DNA of 5,182 nt, from assembly GCA_028287455.1 (NCBI GenBank), contig JAQBPP010000217.1, positions 1-5,182 on the forward strand, written 5' to 3'. A program made the translations under genes and the position numbers. Source of the stretch: Bacilli bacterium (GTDB taxonomy: Bacteria > Bacillota > Bacilli > Tumebacillales > JAQBPP01). The notes under the pieces were generated by a model. That model ran no database searches and was not told the origin of the DNA. It worked only from the letters and a program-made list of their open reading frames with translations. Below, one piece after another: positions 1-5,182 of this stretch; the stretch's first letter is position 1, and every line of letters starts with the position of its first letter.

Positions 1-1024
1 TCCATTGTGGAATTGCTGCCCTTACCAGTGTCCATCCTTGATGAGCTGCGGACTCAATCACGTGAGCGAACTGTGATTTTGTCTACGCGGATTGAAGGGA
101 ACACTTTGGATGAAGCGGCGGCGCGGAAGGCACTATATGCGGATAGTAAAGGGGAAGAGTAACAAGAACTGTATAATCTGATGAAGGCACTTGAGTTTCT
201 GGATGATGCAGCCGATCGCAAACTTCCTATTACTGAAGAGCTAATCAAGAAACTCCATGCTATAATCCGGGTTAACCAGTATGGTCGCCGTGCACGCATA
301 AGCGAGTACCGTAGAGAACAAAACCAGGTGGGCGTTCGAAACAGTTCAGAATTTTATTTGCCGCCAGAATGGCAAGATGTACCTGTTTTGATGGAGGATC
401 TGGTTGCCTGGATCAATTCTCCAGACAGCTATAGTATTCCAGTTCCAATCAAAGCTGGCATCTTCATGTGGCAGTTTTTAACGATTCATCCATACATAGA
501 TGGAAACGGGCGTACAGCACGTATGCTCGCGACTTACATTCTCCGCCGCGGTGGTTTTGGACTTAAAGGGTTATTTGTATTGGAGAATTTCTATGACCGT
601 AATCTTGCTGAATATTATCGCCGATTACACATGGGGCTGCATCACAATTATTATTTCGGCCGAAACGATGTTGATCTAACACTATGGCTGCAGTTCTTCA
701 TTGAGGGATTGTCAGTGGTCTTTGAAGAGGCAGCAGAAATCGTAGCTAACAAGTCGATGCAATTAACAAAGCTGGAGCCAGAACTCATCCGGCGGCTGGA
801 CCCTCTTCAGCGTCTCGTTTTTAACAAGTGAATTGCGAGAGCTGTTGCACTTGTCGGATCGTTCGATCCGCGAAAAGCTGTCCAAATGGCGGGAGGAAGG
901 TTTTGTTGCGCCCAGAGACAGCGATGCAGTGCGTGTACGCTCAATCAAGCTAACCCAAGACTATGAACAGTTGGCAATTGAAATACGAACTGATTCTGTG
1001 AGTTATCCTTACTTATTGAAATGA
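1..1024 (+). pseudogene. Fic family protein (AMPylase type), 5'-partial, broken by a stop codon and a frameshift
   Basis: Fic enzymes transfer AMP from ATP to target proteins in the cytoplasm. Frame 1 is open from the window edge and encodes the inhibitory-helix motif STRIEGN at 82-102, matching (S/T)xxxE(G/N) of class II Fic proteins. An in-frame TAA follows at 160-162. The same frame then runs on as the Fic core, with a flap-like stretch (FYLPPEWQDVPVLMEDL) and the catalytic motif HPYIDGNGRTAR at 487-522, including the catalytic His and the D-G-N-G-R loop. It stops at TGA 829-831. One base less in the T5 run at 818-822 would join it to the frame ending at 1024, which encodes a winged-helix-like tail (ELRELLHLSDRSIREKLSKW). 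The repaired reading gives about 340 residues, close to full length for this family, so only a short N-terminus is missing. The catalytic core is otherwise intact. An ATG at 181 could in principle start a 216-residue core, but no good ribosome site precedes it. A recent pseudogene or sequencing errors are the two explanations. Confidence 0.88.
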
Positions 1025-1061
1025 AACGGGCGTACCTTGCCAGTAGCAGTTATGTAGGTAA

Positions 1062-1130
1062 ACAAAAAATCTGTCGCGCGTGAAGGGTCATGACTTGAAC
1101 CGGATCACTTGCGACAGATTCTTTTCTTTT
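1062..1130. terminator. Bidirectional Rho-independent terminator between converging genes
   Basis: A perfect 10-bp inverted repeat pairs AATCTGTCGC (1068-1077) with GCGACAGATT (1111-1120). The 33-nt interior can pair further (GTGA 1080-1083 with TCAC 1105-1108). On the + strand the stem is followed by TTCTTTTCTTTT-like sequence to 1130. On the - strand it is followed by six T (the complement of AAAAAA at 1064-1069). It lies 43 nt after the fic stop and begins 8 nt after the glucanase stop, so it can end transcription from both sides. Confidence 0.8.
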
Positions 1131-1899
1131 AATTTCTCTGATAAACCTTCACATAGTCGACTGTATACGTTTGTGGGAAGCGGGTGGTTGCGTCCGGATT
1201 GCCAGGCCAATCGCCGCCGATCGCCAGGTTGATCAGAATGAAGAAGGGATGATCAAACACCCACTTGTCGCCGCCCAGATCGGCCGGGCTGCGCGTTTGG
1301 AACAGTGCCCCATCAAAATACCAACGAATGCAGTCTGGCTCCCATTCGACCCCATACGTGTGGAATTCGGCACTTAAGGTGTCGGGGGTGTCGAGTTTGG
1401 TTCCGATGCCTTTTCCACCGCTGTATCCGGGGCCATGAAGTGTTCCGTAAACGTTGGTCGGCGTTTTCCCGATATACTCCATGATGTCAATTTCTCCGCA
1501 CGCGGGCCAGCCGATCGTGCGAATGTCTTCGCCAAGCATCCAGAATGCTGGCCAAATGCCTTGACCAAATGGCAGTTTCGCGCGCATCTCGATTTTCCCA
1601 TAGGTCACATTGAATTTCCCTCTGGTGTTGATGCGTCCGGAAGTATACGCAAAAGTCTCACTATCATGCTCAGTCGTTTCCTCATGCGCCTGAACGACGA
1701 GAAACTGATTGCCCAGCTGAGCGGGATCCGGCTCAAACCGTACGTTCTTCTCAGCCGAAGTGTAGTTTTGCAGCTCGTGATTCGGCCCTTTGCCAAAATG
1801 ATAACTCCATTTCGAGAAATCAAGCGCAGAGCCGGTAAATTGTTCTTCCCACACCATCAGCCAGTCGTGATCAGAAGCGGGAACTTGTTGATGCGCCAT
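1129..1899 (-). CDS. Glycoside hydrolase family 16 protein, probable endo-beta-1,3-glucanase (laminarinase type)
   Basis: The 256-residue protein should cleave internal beta-1,3 (possibly beta-1,3/1,4) glucan bonds with retention. The GH16 signature EIDIME is at residues 136-141 (complement of 1477-1494). By family knowledge E136 is the nucleophile, D138 the helper and E141 the acid/base. The ExDxxE spacing is the beta-bulge form seen in laminarinases, whereas lichenases have ExDxE. Other family landmarks are HELQNYT (41-47), TSGRINT (86-92), YGKIEMRAKLP (100-110), GIWPAFWML (114-122) and, near the C-terminus, INLAIGGDWPG and the final strand VDYVKVYQ. The length fits one catalytic domain with no carbohydrate-binding module. 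I chose the ATG at 1899 because AAAGGAGG (complement of 1906-1913) lies 6 nt before it. An ATG at 1920 in the same frame has no such site. Neither start gives a signal peptide, and an in-frame TAA lies just upstream of 1920. It follows the solute-binding protein gene by 87 bp on the same strand and is probably co-transcribed. Substrate choice is not certain from sequence. Confidence 0.93.
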   Translation of the reverse strand: MAHQQVPASDHDWLMVWEEQFTGSALDFSKWSYHFGKGPNHELQNYTSAEKNVRFEPDPAQLGNQFLVVQAHEETTEHDSETFAYTSGRINTRGKFNVTYGKIEMRAKLPFGQGIWPAFWMLGEDIRTIGWPACGEIDIMEYIGKTPTNVYGTLHGPGYSGGKGIGTKLDTPDTLSAEFHTYGVEWEPDCIRWYFDGALFQTRSPADLGGDKWVFDHPFFILINLAIGGDWPGNPDATTRFPQTYTVDYVKVYQRN

Positions 1900-1905
1900 A
1901 AACAG

Positions 1906-1913
1906 CCTCCTTT
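1906..1913 (-). promoter_or_regulatory. Ribosome binding site of the GH16 gene
   Basis: On the - strand AAAGGAGG is followed by the 6-nt spacer CTGTTT and then ATG at 1899. This near-perfect Shine-Dalgarno decides the start in favour of the protein beginning MAHQQVP and against the upstream in-frame ATG at 1920, which lies on the far side of it. Confidence 0.85.
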
Positions 1914-1940
1914 GCAGCATTCTGCTTTTTTAATTCCAGC

Positions 1941-1964
1941 AAAAGGGGATCCCTGGGGACCCCC
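1941..1964 (-). terminator. GC-rich hairpin between the binding protein and glucanase genes, possible leaky terminator or 3' stabiliser
   Basis: Read on the - strand, GGGG pairs with CCCC and CC with GG around a CCAG loop, with one bulged T. TTTT then follows (complement of 1941-1944). The stem lies 22 nt after the binding protein stop. The T tract is short and is followed by GCTGG, so termination would probably be partial. I see no convincing promoter between it and the glucanase, so read-through seems needed for glucanase expression. A processing or stability hairpin that sets more binding protein than glucanase is an equal possibility. Confidence 0.45.
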
Positions 1965-1986
1965 AATCTCACACTTGGTTCAACCG

Positions 1987-3333
1987 TTATTTTTGCGCTT
2001 GCGCCTGTTTTGCTTTTTGTACAGCGATGTCAATATCGTCAGCCGCTTCACGCAATGCAGTATTGATATCTTTTTTACCAGATACAATATCCAGCACGTG
2101 TTTATTTAAAGTGGAACTTGCCAGCGAATCATATCTGCTGATCTCTTTGGGATTGACAGCAGGTTTGTTGCCGAACAGAGCGCCGATGTTTTTCCCCTGC
2201 AAGAGCTGCATATCCGCACCATACTGCTGGTGTACAGTAGAACTGGAGATGCTGGGCGCATAGCCGACTCTGGCTAAATGGGTCTGCACCTCATCGGAGC
2301 CGATATAAGAGATGACACGAAACGCCTGGTCTTTATGCTGAGAAGAAGAAGTAATTCCAAGGATTTGTCCGCCATAAGCCGGTCCTTGGCCTGGAATATC
2401 AGGGAACGACGGCCAGGAAACCATATCCCAATGCAGCCCGTTGTCGACACCGCCCTGGAAAGCATCCCAATGGTCAGTGCCATAGGCCCACATAGCAAGG
2501 GTCTTGTCTTTTAAGAAAGAATTCGTATCATTGTCGATGTGTGAGGGATCGAGGTTGCCCGGAATGTCATAAGAGCTTTTATAAATTTGGAAAAAGTGCA
2601 CCCACTGGTCATTCGTCACAATCGGTTTATCCGTTTTAGGATCCAGCGCGAGCAAAGGATATTGGCGGGCGGAACGGCCGAAGGAATCCATCTGCAAGCC
2701 GCGGTATTGAGTCGAGCCGTCATTCTTTGTGACTTGTTTGGCCAAATCAATCACTTGCGGCCAGGTCATGTTGTCTTTGGGATAGGCAACTCCATACTTA
2801 TCAAAAATATCCTTATTGTAAAAGAGAACCAGACGGTATCCATAATACGGCAGCGCAAACAGCTCATTATGTTGGGCAGGAGCCACATTTAATATATTTT
2901 GGATAAACGGCTGATCGTACCTAGACAAATCAATTTTATACTTGCTGACCAGCGGATTGAGGTCAGTGGTGAGACCCAAGTCACTCCATCCTTGGACATC
3001 GGCTGGGTTATAGCTGATTAGAATATCAGGAGCTTGGCTGGCCGCAACCATATCCTGAATCTTTTCGTTGTTATACCCAGTAAAGACAAAAGTGAAAGTA
3101 ATATAAGGGAACCGTTTCTGCAGCATATCGCCAACCATCGAATTGAATTTGTCGGCTGTGATCGGACCGCCAATCGTTAACGTGATCGGAGTGGTATCTT
3201 CTTGCGGCACCCCTGACGACTTGTCAGTCGTCGCAGTGGTTGTGCTGCCGCAGCCGGCAATGAGCAAAGCCAACAGCAAGACTAAACTGAACATGAGAAA
3301 ACTGGTTTTCTTTAGCAACTTGACTAGGTTCAC
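1987..3333 (-). CDS. Extracellular solute-binding lipoprotein of a carbohydrate ABC importer (SBP family 1 type)
   Basis: This 448-residue protein should be anchored on the outer face of the membrane, where it captures a sugar or oligosaccharide and hands it to an ABC permease. The N-terminus is a lipoprotein signal: Lys-rich start (K5, K8, K9), hydrophobic core (F12-I25) and lipobox LIAGC with Cys28 as the lipidated residue, then a Ser/Thr-rich linker to about residue 48. The mature part shows family landmarks: ITLTIGG (50-56), AAS.APDILIS (97-107), ELFALPYYG (157-165), LFYNKDIFDKYGV (170-182), and later MTWPQVIDLAKQVT and LAMWAYGTDHW. Many Trp and Tyr residues fit stacking against sugar rings. 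The start is GTG (complement of 3331-3333), supported by AGGGGG 7 nt upstream. It is the first gene of a - strand pair with the GH16 glucanase and is divergent from an AraC-type regulator, so a beta-glucan oligosaccharide ligand is a reasonable inference. No permease or ATPase gene is in the window. Uptake of another sugar cannot be excluded. Confidence 0.94.
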   Translation of the reverse strand: MNLVKLLKKTSFLMFSLVLLLALLIAGCGSTTTATTDKSSGVPQEDTTPITLTIGGPITADKFNSMVGDMLQKRFPYITFTFVFTGYNNEKIQDMVAASQAPDILISYNPADVQGWSDLGLTTDLNPLVSKYKIDLSRYDQPFIQNILNVAPAQHNELFALPYYGYRLVLFYNKDIFDKYGVAYPKDNMTWPQVIDLAKQVTKNDGSTQYRGLQMDSFGRSARQYPLLALDPKTDKPIVTNDQWVHFFQIYKSSYDIPGNLDPSHIDNDTNSFLKDKTLAMWAYGTDHWDAFQGGVDNGLHWDMVSWPSFPDIPGQGPAYGGQILGITSSSQHKDQAFRVISYIGSDEVQTHLARVGYAPSISSSTVHQQYGADMQLLQGKNIGALFGNKPAVNPKEISRYDSLASSTLNKHVLDIVSGKKDINTALREAADDIDIAVQKAKQAQAQK

Positions 3334-3340
3334 TATTCTT

Positions 3341-3346
3341 CCCCCT
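3341..3346 (-). promoter_or_regulatory. Ribosome binding site for the GTG start of the binding protein gene
   Basis: On the - strand AGGGGG is followed by the 7-nt spacer AAGAATA and then GTG at 3333. The spacing is good and supports a GTG start. The GTG places the positively charged n-region of the lipoprotein signal at the expected distance from the hydrophobic core. Confidence 0.75.
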
Positions 3347-3374
3347 CAGGCAGAATGCTCTTACAAATAGTGGC

Positions 3375-3396
3375 GGAAAACAACGGATTGTTTTCC
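3375..3396. promoter_or_regulatory. Perfect 9-bp inverted repeat with 4-nt loop in the binding protein leader
   Basis: GGAAAACAA (3375-3383) is the exact reverse complement of TTGTTTTCC (3388-3396), separated by CGGA. If the candidate promoter at 3414-3442 is right, this lies in the transcribed leader, about 30 nt before the Shine-Dalgarno sequence. It could act as an mRNA stem-loop or as a DNA operator just downstream of the transcription start. No T run follows in the - direction, so it is not a classical terminator there. The symmetry is seen directly and the role is inferred. Confidence 0.5.
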
Positions 3397-3413
3397 TATC
3401 TCTTACTGCACCA

Positions 3414-3442
3414 ATAGTAGACGGCCTGAAAATTTCCTGCAA
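3414..3442 (-). promoter_or_regulatory. Candidate SigA-type promoter of the binding protein-glucanase operon
   Basis: On the - strand TTGCAG (complement of 3437-3442) is separated by 17 nt from TACTAT (complement of 3414-3419). The match to TTGACA is 3 of 6 and to TATAAT 4 of 6, with ideal spacing. It would start RNA near 3407 and give a leader of about 74 nt. A weak core promoter fits a gene that needs an AraC-type activator. The box assignment is tentative. Confidence 0.35.
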
Positions 3443-3472
3443 TAGCACATATTTAATGGTATTATTGTGCTA
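3443..3472. promoter_or_regulatory. 30-bp dyad (TAGCACA...TGTGCTA), candidate operator over the regulator promoter
   Basis: TAGCACA (3443-3449) and TGTGCTA (3466-3472) form a perfect 7-bp inverted repeat with half-site centres 23 bp apart, about two helical turns. The right half follows the candidate -10 box of the regulator gene directly, and the left half abuts the candidate -35 box of the binding protein promoter. One dimeric protein bound here could affect both divergent promoters. Which protein binds is not visible from sequence. Confidence 0.4.
3457..3465 (+). promoter_or_regulatory. Candidate extended -10 promoter of the AraC-type regulator gene
   Basis: TGGTATTAT holds a TGn extension followed by TATTAT, 5 of 6 to TATAAT. 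The -35 region (CTGCAA at 3437-3442, 17-nt spacing) is poor, as is common for extended -10 promoters. RNA would start near 3472, giving a leader of about 28 nt that includes the GAGGA ribosome site at 3483-3487. Confidence 0.4.
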
Positions 3473-3499
3473 GAAATTTAGTGAGGACGGCAATATGAT

Positions 3500-5182
3500 A
3501 TGAAATCGCTTTCGCGCAAGATCGGTGTTTTCGTGAAATCGGGAAGTTTTTACAGACGCTGTCTTTTACTTATTGTAACGATCACCAGCTTGTTGACTGC
3601 TTCCATTGGCTTTTGCATGAACTACTTTGGCAGTAAAGACATAGAAAATCAGCTGAACAGCTCTCATGAAGTTTTACTGCAGCGGGCAGCAAACAATATC
3701 GATGACAGCTTGTCTAGCCTGGAAATGCAAGTGACGCAATGGGCGTTGAATCCGACCTTTCAGGATTCGCTGCGGGATAAAACGTTCTATTCAGATTTTA
3801 AAGCTTATCAGGATTTGAACAAGACGTTAATGGCCATGCAAAATTCACTGCCGCTGATCGATCACACGTATATTTTCTTGAACAATCCTCCTGTCATCAT
3901 TTCGGATGAACAAGGCTACATCGAACTTCACGATTCAAAAACTATCGAGCAATATTCGACCAGTCTCAAGGGGCCCTCTTTGGCATGGCAGGAAAATTTT
4001 ACTGGTTATAACGATGCCAGTTCGAATGCTGTCGCGTTGATCGATACGCTGCCAGTAGGCGGCAGTCAGCGTTATGGAGCTGTGATTGTCACCATCAATT
4101 CTGCGGCGATCGATACGATGATCAACCAGACGGCAGCTGACAACGAAAGTACGGCTTTCATCATGAAAAGCAATGGGGACTTGCTCACCTCCGGCTGTTC
4201 GGGCCAGGGTTGTGGACTGCAGGATTCGATTCGTACCGAGATCCTGCAGCGCACACCGGCAAGCCAATCCTTTGATTTGTATTGGAAGGGCGAAAAATAT
4301 GCGGTCTCTGATCGGATCTTGCAGCGTGCAGGCACTTCATGGACACTGGTAACAGCGACCCCGCTTACGAAGCTTACCCAACCTGTCACTGTGTATTCCA
4401 AAGTTAATCTTGCCATTAGTTTGCTAGGAATAGTCGCGGCCATTTTGCTGTCCTGGTTTGCATCGAACCGAATCTATCGCCCTTGGCGAGAACTTCGTGA
4501 CGAAAGCTCTTCTTTGCGCGATCAGTTGAATCAATCTGTTCACTCCTTGCGCGAAGGCTTTATGATGCAGCTGGTGCAAGGCTATTATTATGCTTTATCT
4601 GAAGAGGAACTGGGCAGCCGCATGCAGAATCTCGGCTGGACCATCAGTCAGAGAAAGTTCATCGTTTTGCATGTTCAATTAACAGGACTATCCTATGCAA
4701 ATGGACGGTTTTCCAAAGGGGATGAGCAGCTGGTCACCTTTTCAGCTGGAAACATCATGGAAGATCTGTTCGGCGAACATTGGATCGAGGCGAAAGTTGC
4801 GAATTTTCAGGATCTTACGCTTTATGCCTGGATTTCTTTGCCCGCAAGTTTGGCCAATGAACAAATTCACGAACAAGTGCGCAAGCTTTGTGAAACAGTT
4901 GTGGAGCGCGTGCATCGTATTCTTTATGTGGACGTGTCGATTGTCATTGGCAGGATCTGTTCCACTGTGAAGCAGATTGCGGATACAGCGGTGGAATCCC
5001 GTGAGGCCATACGGTATCGCGATTTGCATAAGGTCAGTCAAATAATTCACGTCGACGATTTCCTTCGGAAGAGCACGCCGTCGTTTCAGTATCCGCATTC
5101 GCTTGAACAGGAGGTCATTCAAGCATTTCGCAGTGGTGATGAACCCAGGGCTGCCTTGCTCGTGCAGCAATTTCTGGCTGAG
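3500..5182 (+). CDS. Membrane-anchored AraC/YesN-type transcriptional regulator, 3'-partial
   Basis: The frame is open for 561 codons to the window edge. The layout is that of one-component AraC-type regulators of Paenibacillus-like bacteria, usually about 750 residues: a short cytoplasmic tail, TM1 (about 21-43), an extracytoplasmic sensor region (about 44-300), TM2 (about 302-321), a juxtamembrane segment starting at RIYRPW (324-329), and a cytoplasmic middle domain. The middle domain carries LREGFMMQLVQG, VTFSAGNIMEDLF and a SREAIRYR...VSQIIHVDDF stretch that is typical of this class. The AraC helix-turn-helix domain expected at the C-terminus lies beyond 5182, so the family call rests on architecture and the middle domain. 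There is no receiver domain or kinase. C233 and C238 (CSGQGC) in the sensor could form a disulfide. ATG 3500 is preceded by GAGGA at 3483-3487, a rather long 12-nt gap, and an in-frame TGA at 3482-3484 excludes starts further upstream. The gene is divergent from the binding protein operon, which it probably controls (inference). Confidence 0.87.
   Translation, partial: MKSLSRKIGVFVKSGSFYRRCLLLIVTITSLLTASIGFCMNYFGSKDIENQLNSSHEVLLQRAANNIDDSLSSLEMQVTQWALNPTFQDSLRDKTFYSDFKAYQDLNKTLMAMQNSLPLIDHTYIFLNNPPVIISDEQGYIELHDSKTIEQYSTSLKGPSLAWQENFTGYNDASSNAVALIDTLPVGGSQRYGAVIVTINSAAIDTMINQTAADNESTAFIMKSNGDLLTSGCSGQGCGLQDSIRTEILQRTPASQSFDLYWKGEKYAVSDRILQRAGTSWTLVTATPLTKLTQPVTVYSKVNLAISLLGIVAAILLSWFASNRIYRPWRELRDESSSLRDQLNQSVHSLREGFMMQLVQGYYYALSEEELGSRMQNLGWTISQRKFIVLHVQLTGLSYANGRFSKGDEQLVTFSAGNIMEDLFGEHWIEAKVANFQDLTLYAWISLPASLANEQIHEQVRKLCETVVERVHRILYVDVSIVIGRICSTVKQIADTAVESREAIRYRDLHKVSQIIHVDDFLRKSTPSFQYPHSLEQEVIQAFRSGDEPRAALLVQQFLAE
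3501..3514. promoter_or_regulatory. cre-like sequence overlapping the start codon of the regulator gene
   Basis: TGAAATCGCTTTCG agrees with the catabolite-responsive element consensus TGWAANCGNTNWCA at every position but the last. It overlaps the start of the regulator gene. CcpA bound here would block transcription as a roadblock during growth on preferred sugars. Because it lies in coding sequence (MKSLS), a chance match is quite possible. Confidence 0.25.

Noticed and set aside
833..1024. A separate 63-residue helix-turn-helix protein starting at ATG 833
   Set aside because: It reads smoothly into the Fic frame when one T is removed at 818-822, and its sequence fits the usual C-terminal winged helix of Fic proteins. 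No ribosome site precedes 833.
1435..2109. A 224-codon + strand open frame opposite the glucanase and the end of the binding protein gene
   Set aside because: It lies antisense to the GH16 active-site region and runs across the operon spacer. Its protein has no recognisable domain and there is no good ribosome site. It is a shadow of the real gene.
3420..3491. GACGGC occurring twice (3420-3425 and 3486-3491) as a possible direct-repeat activator site
   Set aside because: Six bases twice in 70 bp is weak, and the flanking bases do not match in the same spacing.
3935..4443. Two overlapping - strand open frames opposite the sensor domain
   Set aside because: Both are antisense to a coherent transmembrane sensor protein and resemble no known family.
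4742..5170. A 142-codon - strand open frame inside the regulator gene
   Set aside because: It is antisense to the conserved middle domain of the regulator, with a basic, low-meaning protein sequence and no family features.
1..5182. Insertion sequence, CRISPR array, tRNA or rRNA
   Set aside because: I saw no transposase motif, no terminal repeats with target duplication, no spaced repeats, and no cloverleaf or ribosomal RNA sequence.

Overview
The window looks like chromosomal DNA from a Gram-positive, Bacillales-type bacterium, most likely of the Paenibacillus/Alicyclobacillus kind. The basis is an inference from several signs. The Shine-Dalgarno sequences are strong (AAAGGAGG, AGGGGG), the substrate-binding protein is a lipoprotein, and the Rho-independent terminator is clear. 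The large membrane-anchored AraC-type regulator, divergent from a sugar-binding protein gene, is a very common arrangement in that group. No species can be named from sequence reading alone.

Layout: (1) At 1-1024 on the + strand lies a Fic-domain gene (AMPylase type, with its own N-terminal inhibitory helix and C-terminal winged helix). It is broken twice, by an in-frame TAA at 160-162 and by a +1 frameshift at a T5 run (818-822). Its 5' end lies just outside the window. (2) At 1062-1130 is a bidirectional terminator that serves the fic remnant and the gene facing it. (3) At 1129-1899 on the - strand is an intact family GH16 endo-beta-1,3-glucanase (laminarinase type) with no signal peptide. 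(4) At 1987-3333 on the - strand is an intact lipoprotein solute-binding protein of a carbohydrate ABC importer. It lies 87 bp upstream of the glucanase in the same direction. (5) At 3334-3499 is a 166-bp divergent control region with candidate promoters in both directions, a 30-bp dyad and a leader stem-loop. (6) From 3500 to the window end on the + strand is a membrane-anchored AraC/YesN-type regulator, 561 codons of it, cut off before its expected DNA-binding domain.

Working model (inference): the regulator senses an extracellular carbohydrate signal and controls the divergent binding protein-glucanase pair. The binding protein captures beta-glucan oligosaccharides and the glucanase cuts them. 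Two things do not fit a textbook locus. No ABC permease genes are next to the binding protein, and the glucanase appears to be leaderless, which would suit cleavage of imported oligosaccharides. I found no mobile element, CRISPR array, tRNA or rRNA, and nothing that I can defend as a wholly new system. The most unusual items are the doubly broken fic gene, the leaderless glucanase joined to a permease-less binding protein, and the symmetric elements in the divergent control region.
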